Positions 17,179 through 25,594 are shown, counted from the stretch's first letter. The stretch: 64,000 nt of DNA from Thermosynechococcus sichuanensis E542 (GCF_003555505.1 NZ_CP032152.1:310001-374000), one strand, 5' to 3'. The notes: a model not told the origin generated them from the letters alone. Made by a program: numbers and translations.

Positions 17179-17471
17179 ATGCCCACTTTGAAGCCAAGAC
17201 CGCGATTATTGCGGGGTTCCTCAAATTGCCTGTACACCTTTGGATCGGGGCGAGTAGGCGCAGGGCGAATCTCTAGGCTGTTTTCAATCTCTGCTAGGTC
17301 ACTTGCAGGTTGTAGGGCATTGGGGTTAGCCGCAGGTTCAGGTGCCGATTGCAGTGCCGATCGTAACTCGGGGCTAACTTGAATCGTGCCAATGGCCGCA
17401 GAATCAGCAAAGGCAGGTGCAGCAGTCAGCGTGGTGGCAATGAGCACCAAGGGGATAGAGGAGAAACGCAT
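17175..17471 (-). CDS. Small exported hypothetical protein
   Basis: A 98-residue product with a clear signal peptide: MRFSS, a hydrophobic core IPLVLIATTLTAAP and a likely AFA-D cleavage near residue 22. The mature part is about 75 residues, proline- and alanine-rich (EPAANPNALQPASD; IRPAPTRPDPKVYRQ) and probably disordered. No domain is recognised. It is convergent with murQ with a 4-bp overlap. Confidence 0.65.
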   Translation of the reverse strand: MRFSSIPLVLIATTLTAAPAFADSAAIGTIQVSPELRSALQSAPEPAANPNALQPASDLAEIENSLEIRPAPTRPDPKVYRQFEEPRNNRGLGFKVGI

Positions 17472-17621
17472 AGTAAAGAATCCTCAACGGGGTTAAAAAT
17501 TAGTTGCTTAAAAACCCGAACTGCGCTGGGAGTTTTCTTCTATGATCTCCATTCTAGGACAGCCCTCTCTCCCTTGGTGGCGATAAGAGGTGCTGTCTGT
17601 AGTGGCAAGATAACAATAGGA

Positions 17622-17706
17622 CGGAGAGAGAGGGATTCGAACCCTCGGTGAGTTGCCCCACACAGCATTTCCAGTGCTGCGCCTTCGACCACTCGGCCAT
17701 CTCTCC
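17622..17706 (-). tRNA. tRNA-Ser(GGA)
   Basis: The minus strand reads GGAGAGA at the 5' end, paired with TCTCTCC at the 3' end (7-bp acceptor stem), with G as discriminator. The D-arm has GGCCGAGTGG, the anticodon loop reads CTGGAAA (anticodon GGA, for UCC/UCU), a class II variable arm (GTGGGGCAACTCAC) follows, and the T-arm has GAGGGTTCGAATCCCTC. CCA is not encoded. The 85-nt length fits serine tRNA. Confidence 0.97.
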
Positions 17707-17742
17707 AAATTTAGGCAGTTCTACTATCTTATCAGAAGTCCT

Positions 17743-18357
17743 GTGTCTCTGCTGCATCCAATTGCCCAAGCCAGTTTTGCCATCATCGATCGCGAGATCG
17801 GCGCTCACCCTTTTGATGCCCCCAGCTATGCGATTTTGCGGCGGATCATTCATAGCACCGCAGATTTTGAGTTTAAGAACCTTCTAGAAATTTCGCCGGG
17901 GGCGATCGCCCAGATCACACAAGCTCTGCGCTCAGGCGTGCCGATTATTACGGATGTGGCAATGGTCAGTGTCGGTATCCAAACAATGGCCAGCCGAACC
18001 TTTGGCAACCCGATCATTACCGCCCTCGACGATGGCAGCCACACTGCCCCCGGTCAAACCCGCAGCGAAGCAGGAATGATCCGTGCTTGGCAAGAGTGGC
18101 CCTATGGCCTATTTGTCATTGGGAATGCCCCAACTGCACTCCTAGCCCTGTGCGATCGCCTGCAACAAACCCGTGTGCCGCCGGCGGGCGTCATTGGTGT
18201 CCCCGTTGGCTTTGTCAATGTTGTGGAGTCAAAAGCAGCCCTTGCCCAACTGCCGGTGCCCCAAATTCGCATTGCCGGTCGCAAGGGAGGGTCGCCTGTG
18301 GCAGCAGCAATTGTGAATGCCCTACTGGAGTTGGCCTCTAGCGAGGAGCCAGTGTGA
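17743..18357 (+). CDS. cobH: Precorrin-8X methylmutase
   Basis: A roughly 204-residue enzyme that moves the C-11 methyl group to C-12 to form hydrogenobyrinate or its cobalt form. The start is probably GTG at 17743 giving MSLLHPIAQASFAIIDREIG, matching the family N-terminus; the longer open frame back to 17653 runs through the tRNA and is rejected. Key segments are IIHSTADFEF (catalytic His region), PIITDVAMVSVGI and APGQTRSEAGM. The name cobH/cbiC depends on when cobalt is inserted, which cannot be decided here. The stop overlaps the cobL start by 4 bp (GTGTGA). Confidence 0.93.
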   Translation: MSLLHPIAQASFAIIDREIGAHPFDAPSYAILRRIIHSTADFEFKNLLEISPGAIAQITQALRSGVPIITDVAMVSVGIQTMASRTFGNPIITALDDGSHTAPGQTRSEAGMIRAWQEWPYGLFVIGNAPTALLALCDRLQQTRVPPAGVIGVPVGFVNVVESKAALAQLPVPQIRIAGRKGGSPVAAAIVNALLELASSEEPV

Positions 18358-19601
18358 CCCCGATTCATGTAGTGGGCATTGGTCTGGACGGACTGGCGGG
18401 GTTGGGGACAAAGGTTCAGGCAATTATTGAGACTGCAACGCTCTTGGTGGGGAGCGATCGCCATCTCCAGTTGATTCCCCAAGGAGAGACCCCCCGCCTC
18501 TCTCTAGGAGACCTTAACGCCACTCTCAAGGCAATTCAAGCCCACTTGGCAACAACCCCTGACCCCCAAGTGGTGATCCTCACCAGTGGGGATCCCCTGT
18601 TTTACGGCTTGGGACGCTGGCTCCTTGAAGTCTTTACCCCGGAGCAGTTGACGTTTCATCCCCACCTCAGTGCGGTGCAGTTGGCCTTTAGTCGGCTTAA
18701 GCTCCCTTGGCAGGATGCCGTGATCTACAGTGCCCATGGTCGCGATTTGGCGGGGCTGGTGCCCCTGTTGCAGCGGGGGGTGGAGAAAATTGCCATTTAT
18801 ACCGATGGCGAGGCCAATATTGCGGCCATTAGCCGCTTGTATCAAGCCTTGCGTTTGCCCGTGTCCTATTGCGCGTGGGTGTGTCAGGCCCTTGGTAGCC
18901 AAGACGAAGTCATTCTGCCGTGGGACTTAGCCCAACCCGTGATGGAACCGCCACCGCTACATCCGCTGAATCTAGTGGTACTCCTGCGGCAACCGCAGCG
19001 CCTGCCTCTTAGGGAACAGCCCGTTCTTGGCTTAGGGGATGATCAATTTTTCGCGTTTGGCGATCGCCCCAGCTTGATGACGAAGCGAGAAGTACGGGTA
19101 CTCGCCTTGGCGGAACTGGCCCTCACCAGCAGTATAGAAACCGTTTGGGACGTGGGCGCCGGCACCGGCAGTGTAGCCGTGGAAATGGCTCGCCTTGCCC
19201 CCCAAGCCACCATCTACGCGATCGAGAAAACCGCCATTGGCTTTCAATTGATTGAGCGCAACCGCAAAGCTTTTGGTTTGACCAACCTGATCCCGATCCA
19301 AGGGGCAGCCCCCCAGCGCCTCAGTGGCTTGCCGCAACCAGATCGCGTGTTTATTGGCGGCAGTGGTGCCCAGTTACTAGCCAATCTTGACTATTGCTGG
19401 TCGCACTTGAAAGCCGGCGGCCGGGTGGTGCTAGCGATCGCCACCCTCGAACACCAAGGCCAAGTTCTCCAGTGGTGTCAGACCCATCAAATTAGTCCAC
19501 AAGTGCTACACGTGCAACTCAGCCGATCTGTTCCTTTGGGTCAAGGCCATCGCCTCCATCCCCTCAATCCAGTTACCCTGATCACCCTGAGTCAAGGATA
19601 G
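18354..19601 (+). CDS. cobL: Precorrin-6Y C5,15-methyltransferase (decarboxylating)
   Basis: A 415-residue fusion of CbiE-like and CbiT-like domains that methylates C-5 and C-15 of the corrin ring and decarboxylates the acetate side chain. Residues 1-210 form the tetrapyrrole methylase domain (HVVGIGLDGLAG; LTSGDPLFYGLGRWL). Residues 230-415 form the class I SAM methyltransferase domain with VWDVGAGTGSVAVEMARLAP as the SAM motif. Start is GTG at 18354, coupled to cobH. Its end overlaps the convergent pentapeptide gene by 10 bp. Confidence 0.95.
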   Translation: MTPIHVVGIGLDGLAGLGTKVQAIIETATLLVGSDRHLQLIPQGETPRLSLGDLNATLKAIQAHLATTPDPQVVILTSGDPLFYGLGRWLLEVFTPEQLTFHPHLSAVQLAFSRLKLPWQDAVIYSAHGRDLAGLVPLLQRGVEKIAIYTDGEANIAAISRLYQALRLPVSYCAWVCQALGSQDEVILPWDLAQPVMEPPPLHPLNLVVLLRQPQRLPLREQPVLGLGDDQFFAFGDRPSLMTKREVRVLALAELALTSSIETVWDVGAGTGSVAVEMARLAPQATIYAIEKTAIGFQLIERNRKAFGLTNLIPIQGAAPQRLSGLPQPDRVFIGGSGAQLLANLDYCWSHLKAGGRVVLAIATLEHQGQVLQWCQTHQISPQVLHVQLSRSVPLGQGHRLHPLNPVTLITLSQG

Positions 19602-20122
19602 AAATAGCCATCGGGATAAACCGTGGTGCGATCGCGCACAGCAACCGATAGATCAACACCCGTTGCCCGAAAAAAATTACACCGCTGTACCTGCGCCTCT
19701 GTCAAATCCGCTTGCTCGAGGTTGGCCTGTTGCAGGTTTGCCCCTTGGAGATTCGCCTGTCGCAAATTAGCATAGCGGAGATCTGCCCCCTGAAGATTGG
19801 CCCCTTGCAGGTTTGCCCGTTCCAAATTGGCCGTGCGCAGATTTGCCCGTACAAGGCTTGCCCCCTCGAGATCTGCTGCCGCAAGGTTTGCTTGATACAA
19901 CTGAGCATCCCCTAATTCACTGTGGCGCAGATTGGCGGCAGTCGCTTGAATGCGATTCAACTGGCAATAGGGTAAATAGGCATTCTCTAGGTTACTCTCG
20001 CTAAAATCAGCATCGCTGAGATTGATGTCAAAAAGACTCAGCCCCCTCAAATCACGCCCCCGAAAATTCCGTTCCCCCGCTGCATAGGCTGCCAATAGTT
20101 CCTCATTGCTGAATTTGGCCAT
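19592..20122 (-). CDS. Pentapeptide repeat protein
   Basis: A 176-residue protein. From about residue 25 to 150 it is built of A(D/N)Lxx repeats (GANLQGADLRYANLRQANLQ), which fold into a right-handed quadrilateral beta-helix. The first 20 residues (FSNEELLAAYAAGERNFRG) and last 25 lie outside the repeat. Such proteins are numerous in cyanobacteria and mostly of unknown function. No signal peptide is visible, so it is probably cytoplasmic. Confidence 0.9.
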   Translation of the reverse strand: MAKFSNEELLAAYAAGERNFRGRDLRGLSLFDINLSDADFSESNLENAYLPYCQLNRIQATAANLRHSELGDAQLYQANLAAADLEGASLVRANLRTANLERANLQGANLQGADLRYANLRQANLQGANLQQANLEQADLTEAQVQRCNFFRATGVDLSVAVRDRTTVYPDGYFYP

Positions 20123-20243
20123 AATGGTATAAAGAGCGCTGTACTGCGACTAAGTATTTCTACCTAAACCTTTTTGACTGTAGGGGGATTTATTGAAGAA
20201 GTTCATATTACTTAATGGTTTCTTAACTTGGTGAGGCACCAGA

Positions 20244-21791
20244 ATGGGGTTTCAACGGCTTTCCTTAGCACAGCACTACCACGAACGCACCAAGTATGCC
20301 CCTGAGACCTTAGCCCAACAGGCAGCACCACTGGATTTTAGTCGTCAGCCCACTCCCTTCAAAACCTATCCCTTGGGTCATGTCTTTTCCCTCAAGCCCT
20401 TTTTAGAATCTGAGCAGGGGGCAGCCCACCCCCAGTGGCAGCGACTGTCGCGGTTGTTGTACTGTAGCTATGGCATTACTGGGGTAGTTCCCTATCCGGA
20501 TCAGCCCTTTTATATGCGGGCAGCACCCTCTGCCGGCGGGCTATATCCAGCGGAAATCTATCTCCTCACTCGCAACGACACCGCCATTCCCGCTGGCATT
20601 TACAACTACCAAGTGAAAGACCATGCCCTTGTCCAGGTGTGGCAAAGCTATTCGTGGTCAGCCCTACAGGCCGCTTGTCTTTGGCATCCGGCACTGGAAC
20701 GAACCCACATTGCCCTGATTGTCACAGCAGTCTTTTATCGTTCTGCTTGGCGTTATGGCGATCGCGCCTATCGCCGCATTTGTCTCGACATCGGACACCT
20801 CTTGGGGAATGTGGAACTGGCTGCCAATATCCATGACTTTCGCGCTCACTTCATTGGTGGCTTTGTGGATGCCCAAATGAATGAACTGCTTTACCTTGAT
20901 CCAGAACAGGAGGGGGTGTTGGCGGTGGTTGCCCTTGCCAATTTACTAGAAGTGGGCGAAAACTTGTCCACGTTTCCTTCAGTGTTGGCCTCTGCCACCT
21001 GCTATGACTATGGGGCGATCGCCAGTGGCGAGCTACTAAAGGCTTACCATCGTGCCAGTGCCCTCACCAATAGTGACATTATTTACAGCATGGCCAAAGT
21101 CGAGGAAACCACTGATCCCAACCTCAGTGCCCAAGAGCCGACTGCCCCCCCCGCTAGTAAGTACAACTTTCCCTTTGGGCTGCGGGTCACTCTGAGTAAA
21201 ACAATCATTCATTGGCAAGACAATTTAGCCGCTCTCCAGCAAACCATTCTGCAGCGGCGCTCCACCCGTCAGTACAGTGGCCAAGGGATTGAGGTGGATC
21301 AACTGGCCGCTCTCCTCACCTTTGCTTACCATCCTCAGGACTATCGCGATCAAGGCCTAGACGAAGCCCCCAGTTTTTTTGACCCGACTTTGGTGGAAAC
21401 CTTTATTGCCGTGACGCAGGTCAGGAATCTTGAGGAGGGGTGCTACTACTACGCCGTGGCTGAGCATGAGCTACGCCAGATTCGTTTCAAGAACTTTCAG
21501 GAACAGTTGCATTTTCTCTGCCTGAATCAAGACCTCGGTCGTGATGCCGCAGTGGTGATTTTCCATACCGCCAATCTGGAGCGGGCGATCGCTCGCTATG
21601 GGGAACGCGCCTACCGCTACCTGCACATGGATGCCGGCCACCTTGGACAGCGGATCAATTTGGCTGCCACCGCTTTGGGGTTAGGGGTCAGTGGCATTGG
21701 CGGTTTCTTTGATGATCAGGTCAACGATCTTCTAGGCATTCCCCCCGAAGAAGCCGTTTTGTACATTACCACCGTGGGCAAAGCAGCGTGA
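20244..21791 (+). CDS. SagB/ThcOx-type FMN dehydrogenase, duplicated nitroreductase domains
   Basis: A 515-residue protein with two nitroreductase-like domains. The first (about 60-250) has YCSYGITG and RAAPSAGGLYPAEIYL, the SagB-type signature, and GDRAYRRICLDIGHLLGNVELAA. The second (about 325-512) begins ILQRRSTRQYSGQGIE, an FMN-phosphate-binding motif, and ends with GERAYRYLHMDAGHLGQRINLAA and GIGGFFDDQVNDLLGIP. SagB enzymes oxidise azolines in peptides when paired with a YcaO cyclodehydratase; no YcaO or precursor peptide gene is nearby, so a different oxidoreductase role is possible. The Rrf2 regulator overlaps its stop by 4 bp. Confidence 0.88.
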   Translation: MGFQRLSLAQHYHERTKYAPETLAQQAAPLDFSRQPTPFKTYPLGHVFSLKPFLESEQGAAHPQWQRLSRLLYCSYGITGVVPYPDQPFYMRAAPSAGGLYPAEIYLLTRNDTAIPAGIYNYQVKDHALVQVWQSYSWSALQAACLWHPALERTHIALIVTAVFYRSAWRYGDRAYRRICLDIGHLLGNVELAANIHDFRAHFIGGFVDAQMNELLYLDPEQEGVLAVVALANLLEVGENLSTFPSVLASATCYDYGAIASGELLKAYHRASALTNSDIIYSMAKVEETTDPNLSAQEPTAPPASKYNFPFGLRVTLSKTIIHWQDNLAALQQTILQRRSTRQYSGQGIEVDQLAALLTFAYHPQDYRDQGLDEAPSFFDPTLVETFIAVTQVRNLEEGCYYYAVAEHELRQIRFKNFQEQLHFLCLNQDLGRDAAVVIFHTANLERAIARYGERAYRYLHMDAGHLGQRINLAATALGLGVSGIGGFFDDQVNDLLGIPPEEAVLYITTVGKAA

Positions 21792-22234
21792 CCCTCACCA
21801 CCCGTGGCCACTATAGTATCAAGGCGCTATTGGATTTGAGTTTGTTACCCAACTATGGGCCTGCCTCCGTGCGTGCCATTGCGGAGCGACAAAAGATTCC
21901 TGCTCCCTATCTAGAAAAACTCTTGATTGAATTGCGGCGGGCTGGTTTGGTGCGATCGCTGCGAGGGGTTTATGGGGGGTATCAACTCGCTCGTCCCCCA
22001 GCCGCTATTTCCCTGCGGGACATCCTGACTGCTGTTGGTGAATCCCCAACCCCGCTGTTTTTGCACCCCCCCCAACCGGAAGATGGCACAGCCGATTGGG
22101 TGACCTTGAGTCTCTGGCAGCGACTCCACCAAAAACTTCAGGATGCCTTGGCCAGTATCTCCCTTGAGGATTTATACTTTGATGCCCGCAGTTGGCAAGC
22201 CGCTCAAGGAGATGGGGCAATGTTTGTCATCTAG
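21788..22234 (+). CDS. Rrf2-family transcriptional regulator without cysteines
   Basis: A 148-residue protein starting at GTG 21788. The winged-helix domain matches Rrf2/IscR proteins: TTRGHYSIKALLDL, then RAIAERQKIPAPYLEKLLIELRRAGLVRS and the wing GVYGGYQLARP. IscR and NsrR bind Fe-S clusters through three cysteines in the second half; this protein has no cysteine at all, so it cannot use that sensing mode. Coupling to the SagB-like gene by a 4-bp overlap suggests it controls that operon or senses its product. Confidence 0.9.
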   Translation: MTLTTRGHYSIKALLDLSLLPNYGPASVRAIAERQKIPAPYLEKLLIELRRAGLVRSLRGVYGGYQLARPPAAISLRDILTAVGESPTPLFLHPPQPEDGTADWVTLSLWQRLHQKLQDALASISLEDLYFDARSWQAAQGDGAMFVI

Positions 22235-22277
22235 GCGATCTAGGCTAAGGTCATCCCGCTAATATGGGAGACCAAGG

Positions 22278-22682
22278 ATGCCAGCAGCAACCTACCCCAA
22301 AGCATGGCTGATCATTCGCGAACGTGGTTTACCGAAACGGGAAGTCATGCTCAGTCCCGATCGCCAGTGGACCATTGGTCGCCAACTCGATTGCAGTATT
22401 CTCCTCAGAGATACCTACGTCTCGCGGGTGCACGCCGCCATCAACGCCTTTCTCTTTAGGGGACAGCCCCTCTATTTCATTAGTGATTACCACAGCCGCA
22501 ATGGCACATTCCTCAATGGCCTTCCCATTCAGCACAGCACCCTTCTTCACCATGAAGATGTGATTGGTGTTGGCACCACCCTGATCGTTTTCTATTATCC
22601 CGACATGTTCAAGGAAATTTCCCTTGATGAATGCCCTGAACTGAGCAAACGTTCGACGGGCAGCTTGCCTTGGGTTGGCTAG
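22278..22682 (+). CDS. FHA domain protein
   Basis: A 134-residue protein made almost wholly of one forkhead-associated domain, which binds phosphothreonine peptides. Visible are the GRQ motif with nearby Ser ([13 protein letters not shown]), VSRVHAAI, and SRNGTFLNG with the conserved Asn. The last 25 residues are a short polar tail with several Ser/Thr. The partner kinase is not adjacent. It lies 43 bp after the Rrf2 gene and just upstream of the ribosomal protein promoter. Confidence 0.9.
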   Translation: MPAATYPKAWLIIRERGLPKREVMLSPDRQWTIGRQLDCSILLRDTYVSRVHAAINAFLFRGQPLYFISDYHSRNGTFLNGLPIQHSTLLHHEDVIGVGTTLIVFYYPDMFKEISLDECPELSKRSTGSLPWVG

Positions 22683-22686
22683 GGGT

Positions 22687-22716
22687 TTGACAGCCACAGG
22701 GGATAAATTTTATGAT
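22687..22716 (+). promoter_or_regulatory. Sigma-70 type promoter for rplU-rpmA
   Basis: TTGACA at 22687-22692 and TATGAT at 22711-22716 are separated by 18 bp, the clearest consensus promoter in the window. It begins 4 bp after the FHA gene stop and implies a 5' leader of about 75-80 nt before rplU. The Shine-Dalgarno AAGGAG near 22784 is unusually far (13 nt) from the ATG, so the leader may fold or contribute to control. Confidence 0.8.
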
Positions 22717-22800
22717 GGAAAATTGTTGAGTTTGCACGGAACAGGTTTTCCAAGAGGCACGCATCCCCTCACCTGCACGGCAAGGAGTTTTTTAGTTTCT

Positions 22801-23136
22801 ATGGCATACGCAATCATTGAGACCGGTGGCAAGCAACTGCGCGTCGAAGCCGGGCGCTTTTACGATGTGGAGCGGCTCCCCGTCGAGCCAGAGGGCACGA
22901 TTGATTTAGAACGGGTGCTGTTGGTGCAAACCGATAGCCAAGTCCACGTGGGTCAGCCCTACGTTAGCGGTGCAGTTGTCTCGGGTACGGTGATGGAGCA
23001 TCGTCGCGGCCCCAAGGTGATTGTCTATAAAATGCGTCCGAAAAAGAAAACCCGCAAAAAACAAGGCCATCGCCAAGAACTCACCCGCATCATGATCAAC
23101 GAGATTCGTCTCAACGGTGAATCCCTAGGAGGTTAA
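22801..23136 (+). CDS. rplU: 50S ribosomal protein L21
   Basis: A 111-residue ribosomal protein ([21 protein letters not shown]) with the conserved basic stretch [16 protein letters not shown] near residues 78-93 and the end INEIRL. It binds 23S rRNA near L20. The start is ATG 22801; the open frame extends upstream into the leader but L21 proteins begin at this Met. It is followed 1 bp later by rpmA, the universal rplU-rpmA order. Confidence 0.98.
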   Translation: MAYAIIETGGKQLRVEAGRFYDVERLPVEPEGTIDLERVLLVQTDSQVHVGQPYVSGAVVSGTVMEHRRGPKVIVYKMRPKKKTRKKQGHRQELTRIMINEIRLNGESLGG

Positions 23137-23137
23137 C

Positions 23138-23401
23138 ATGGCACACAAGAAAGGAACAGGTAGTACACGCAACGGTCGTGACTCCAATGCCCAGCGTCTC
23201 GGTGTCAAGTGCTTTGGTGGTGAAGTAGTCAAAGCCGGCCACATTCTTGTGCGGCAGCGGGGCACGAAGTTTCATCCCGGCGTCAATGTCGGTCGTGGTA
23301 GTGACGATACTCTTTTTGCAACAATCGCGGGTGTGGTCACGTTTGAGCGTTATGGCAAAAATCGCAAGCGCGTGAGTGTTTATCCCCTCGCAGAGGGCTA
23401 A
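23138..23401 (+). CDS. rpmA: 50S ribosomal protein L27
   Basis: An 87-residue ribosomal protein starting [17 protein letters not shown], whose N-terminal tail reaches the peptidyl transferase centre. [20 protein letters not shown] and [11 protein letters not shown] are family hallmarks. The N-terminus begins directly with the mature-type AHKKG, so the cleaved extension of Firmicutes L27 is absent. A strong AGGAGG lies at 23127-23132. A terminator follows 38 bp downstream. Confidence 0.98.
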   Translation: MAHKKGTGSTRNGRDSNAQRLGVKCFGGEVVKAGHILVRQRGTKFHPGVNVGRGSDDTLFATIAGVVTFERYGKNRKRVSVYPLAEG

Positions 23402-23439
23402 AGCCACGCCTCGATAAACCTTCAAAAATCATGCAATGG

Positions 23440-23466
23440 GGTCAATCCTCTGGGTTGGCCTTTTTT
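23440..23466 (+). terminator. Intrinsic terminator of the rplU-rpmA operon
   Basis: GGTCAATCC (23440-23448) pairs with GGGTTGGCC (23452-23460) as a 9-bp stem including G-U pairs, with a 3-nt TCT loop and six T residues after it. Confidence 0.9.
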
Positions 23467-23632
23467 GTTGTCTTAGCCAATGACCCTCCTAGGGAAGTGT
23501 TGACCCGAGTATTGTAAATTTCTATGAACAGCTTGCTTTAAGGTCGGAAAATTGTTAAATTAGATACAGAAATAAATCGTTCATCCCTTGCAGGACATCA
23601 GTAAACGCTTTTCAGACCGAGTTTAATTGTCA

Positions 23633-23685
23633 GCGTTGTACCTTCGCGAGGGACGGAAGTAGGGAAACAGATCCCGAAGGAACGC
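23633..23685 (+). ncRNA. glnA-type glutamine riboswitch aptamer
   Basis: The 53-nt element fits the glnA RNA motif. P1 is GCGTT (23633-23637) with AACGC (23681-23685). P2 is a small hairpin in CCTTCGCGAGG (23641-23651). The conserved joining segment CGGAAGTA is at 23654-23661, P3 is GGGA (23662-23665) with TCCC (23672-23675), and the closing joining segment GAAGG is at 23676-23680. The paired GGAAGTA and GAAG-AACGC segments are the invariant core of glnA/Downstream-peptide RNAs, which bind L-glutamine. It lies 42 nt before the DUF4278 start codon and on the same strand, so it should control that gene by glutamine level. Confidence 0.85.
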
Positions 23686-23727
23686 GCCTCAACCAGTTCA
23701 CTTTGTAATAAAAATGGGGCGAAAACT

Positions 23728-24171
23728 ATGACGACTCTCACTTATCGCGGCGTTCAATACAACTACGTTCCTCCAGCGATCAACACCCAAGCAACAGATG
23801 TCGTGGCCAAGTATCGCGGTAGCACCTATCGTGTGGCTGCTGCAACAAATCCACCGCAAGACTCCTTAACAATCATGACCTATCGTGGCGTCAAGTATCA
23901 AAAAGGTAAACAGCCCGCCGGTGTTCCCGCTGCTCGCTTGGCCGATAATGTGGCCTCTGTGCCCATGACGGCAACGGTTAACGAAATGGCTCGCTCCTTG
24001 GCAATGGCACATCACGTGATGATTAAAAGCCGTGAGCAAACCCTCCTTGCGCGGATGGCAGAAGCGATCGGCATGCCTGTAACGGCAGCCCACTACTGGA
24101 ACCAAATCCAAGGGAAAATTAACCCCGTCTTTGGTGCCACCTACGATCGCTCCCATGTGGCGCTGAGCTAA
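23728..24171 (+). CDS. DUF4278 domain protein
   Basis: A 147-residue protein with three YRG units typical of DUF4278: TYRGVQYNY (5-13), KYRGSTYRV (28-36) and TYRGVKYQK (near 51-59). The last 70 residues are a helical, less conserved part (MARSLAMAHHVMIKSREQTLLARMAEAIG). DUF4278 proteins are small and almost confined to cyanobacteria; I recall that at least one nitrogen-responsive PII partner in Synechocystis is of this type, but this is not certain. The riboswitch just upstream suggests that expression follows glutamine, i.e. nitrogen status. The longer tail distinguishes it from minimal versions of about 50 residues. Confidence 0.85.
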   Translation: MTTLTYRGVQYNYVPPAINTQATDVVAKYRGSTYRVAAATNPPQDSLTIMTYRGVKYQKGKQPAGVPAARLADNVASVPMTATVNEMARSLAMAHHVMIKSREQTLLARMAEAIGMPVTAAHYWNQIQGKINPVFGATYDRSHVALS

Positions 24172-24219
24172 GGCAAAAATGACCCTAGGTTGAATTGTTG
24201 AGTCAGTAGGAAAATAGCG

Positions 24220-24249
24220 AGGGAGTCAGGTCATCCTTGGCTCCCTTTT
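24220..24249 (+). terminator. Intrinsic terminator after the DUF4278 gene
   Basis: AGGGAGTCA (24220-24228) pairs with TGGCTCCCT (24238-24246) as a 9-bp stem with one G-U pair and a 9-nt loop, followed by TTT. It sits between two convergent stops (24171 and 24260) and may serve the plus-strand transcript mainly. Confidence 0.82.
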
Positions 24250-24259
24250 GCTTTGGGCA

Positions 24260-25594
24260 TTAGCTCCGCCGATCCCAAGACCCCCAAATGGCAAAGGTCA
24301 TCCCCGGATGGTAGAGATTGACAAACATGGTTTGGCCATCCGGTGAGAAGCAAACCCCCGCCAGTTCTTGGTCATTGAGGGCATTGCGGGCGAAAGTGTA
24401 TAGCTCTCCTTGGGGGGTAATGCCGACAAGGCGGTTAATATTATCATCGCCATCTTCGCAGCAAATCAGGTCTCCCCAAGGAGCCATCGTCAAGTTGTCG
24501 GGATAGTCAAGCACCTCTTTGCCGGGGGATTCGACAAACAGCTCAATCGTGCCACCATCTGCTGAGGTGTTACCGGGGCGGTATCGCCAGATTTGGCCTA
24601 GCCGCTTTTCACCACCACTGGTGGCTGTAAAGTAAAATTCACCATTGTGGTAGCAAAGGCCTTCGCCGCGTACAAATTGGGCTGCCCCTTTGTCATAGCC
24701 CTCATAGCGCACGGTGTCCAGGGGTGGGTCAGGCTGCGTGATAGTCACCCATTCCACCTCGAAGGGCTTGCGTAGGGGAAAATCCTGACCAGTGTTGATT
24801 TTCGGATAGCGTTTGATTTTCAACGCTTGGAGTTGACCGCCGGCAGCAAGGTTGGTGGGTTCTTTGGGAATAAAGCGATAAAAGAGACTATCGCCGCGAT
24901 CCTCGGTTTGATAGATGATATTTGTTTTTGGATCAATGGCGATCGCCTCATGTTGAAAGCGCCCCATTGCCTTCAGGGGAACGGGCGTCACTGGCCCTTG
25001 GGCACTGATGGGCACTTCAAAGTTGTAGCCGTGGCGTTTTTGCACCGGGCCTCGGTTGGCGGGATGTTCAGGGGTGGAAATGGTTTCTTCGCAACTAATC
25101 CAACTGCCCCAGAGGGTTTTGCCACCGCCACAATTGCGAGAGGTGCCGGCCAGAGAAACGTAATGCTTGAGAAGTTGCCGATCTTTGCTCACCACCAGCG
25201 TCGTAGTGCCCCCGGGGGCAATGGGGTCATACATTTTGTCTTTGGGAGCGACAACGCCCTGAAAAGCACGGGGTAGCCCCGGGTACATCTCATGGTTGCG
25301 TACAAGGATGGTTGTGCCATCGGGACCAGGGAAAGCGGCCATGCCATCATGGAGCGTGGGGACAGGGGTACCATCACTCAGGCGATCGCCCAGTTTTGAG
25401 AACACCCGGTACTGAAAGCCTGCCGGCAAATCCAACAGGCCATTGGGATCCTTGGCCAAAGGGCCAAATCCGCGTGCGGTCAGGGGTTGACCTTGGGCTG
25501 CCCGTTGATAGAGAAGCTGTAATCCTTGAGGAAAAAGTGCTGCCCCCATACCAGCGGCGGCAAGGGTGAGGAAGCGACGACGTTGCAAACCCAT
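24260..25594 (-). CDS. PhoX-like phosphatase, Tat-exported (DUF839)
   Basis: A 444-residue protein of the PhoX/DUF839 family. The N-terminus (MGLQRRRFLTLAAAGMGAALFP) is a twin-arginine signal, implying export of a folded, metal-loaded enzyme to the periplasm. Family segments include FPGPDGTTILVRNHE (25-70 region after the signal), GTSRNCGGGKTLWGSWISCEE with the conserved Cys, GRFQHEAIAIDPKT, and LTMAPWGDLICCEDGDDNINRL near the C-terminus. PhoX enzymes are Ca/Fe-dependent alkaline phosphatases; whether this member cleaves phosphomonoesters or has another role is not shown by sequence alone. No PhoB-box was identified upstream. Confidence 0.88.
   Translation of the reverse strand: MGLQRRRFLTLAAAGMGAALFPQGLQLLYQRAAQGQPLTARGFGPLAKDPNGLLDLPAGFQYRVFSKLGDRLSDGTPVPTLHDGMAAFPGPDGTTILVRNHEMYPGLPRAFQGVVAPKDKMYDPIAPGGTTTLVVSKDRQLLKHYVSLAGTSRNCGGGKTLWGSWISCEETISTPEHPANRGPVQKRHGYNFEVPISAQGPVTPVPLKAMGRFQHEAIAIDPKTNIIYQTEDRGDSLFYRFIPKEPTNLAAGGQLQALKIKRYPKINTGQDFPLRKPFEVEWVTITQPDPPLDTVRYEGYDKGAAQFVRGEGLCYHNGEFYFTATSGGEKRLGQIWRYRPGNTSADGGTIELFVESPGKEVLDYPDNLTMAPWGDLICCEDGDDNINRLVGITPQGELYTFARNALNDQELAGVCFSPDGQTMFVNLYHPGMTFAIWGSWDRRS

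Noticed and set aside
17653-17742. Upstream extension of cobH through the tRNA region
   Set aside because: Overlaps the tRNA-Ser gene on the other strand; the family N-terminus begins at the GTG at 17743.
23554-23567. Possible NtcA site GTT-N8-TAC upstream of the riboswitch
   Set aside because: Only one half matches GTA-N8-TAC and no -10 box occurs at the expected distance of about 22 bp.
23662-23675. GGAAACA loop resembling the Yfr2/Cyano-1 small RNA motif
   Set aside because: The surrounding GCGTT/AACGC, GGAAGTA and GAAGG arrangement fits the glutamine riboswitch; the loop match is within P3 and is fortuitous.
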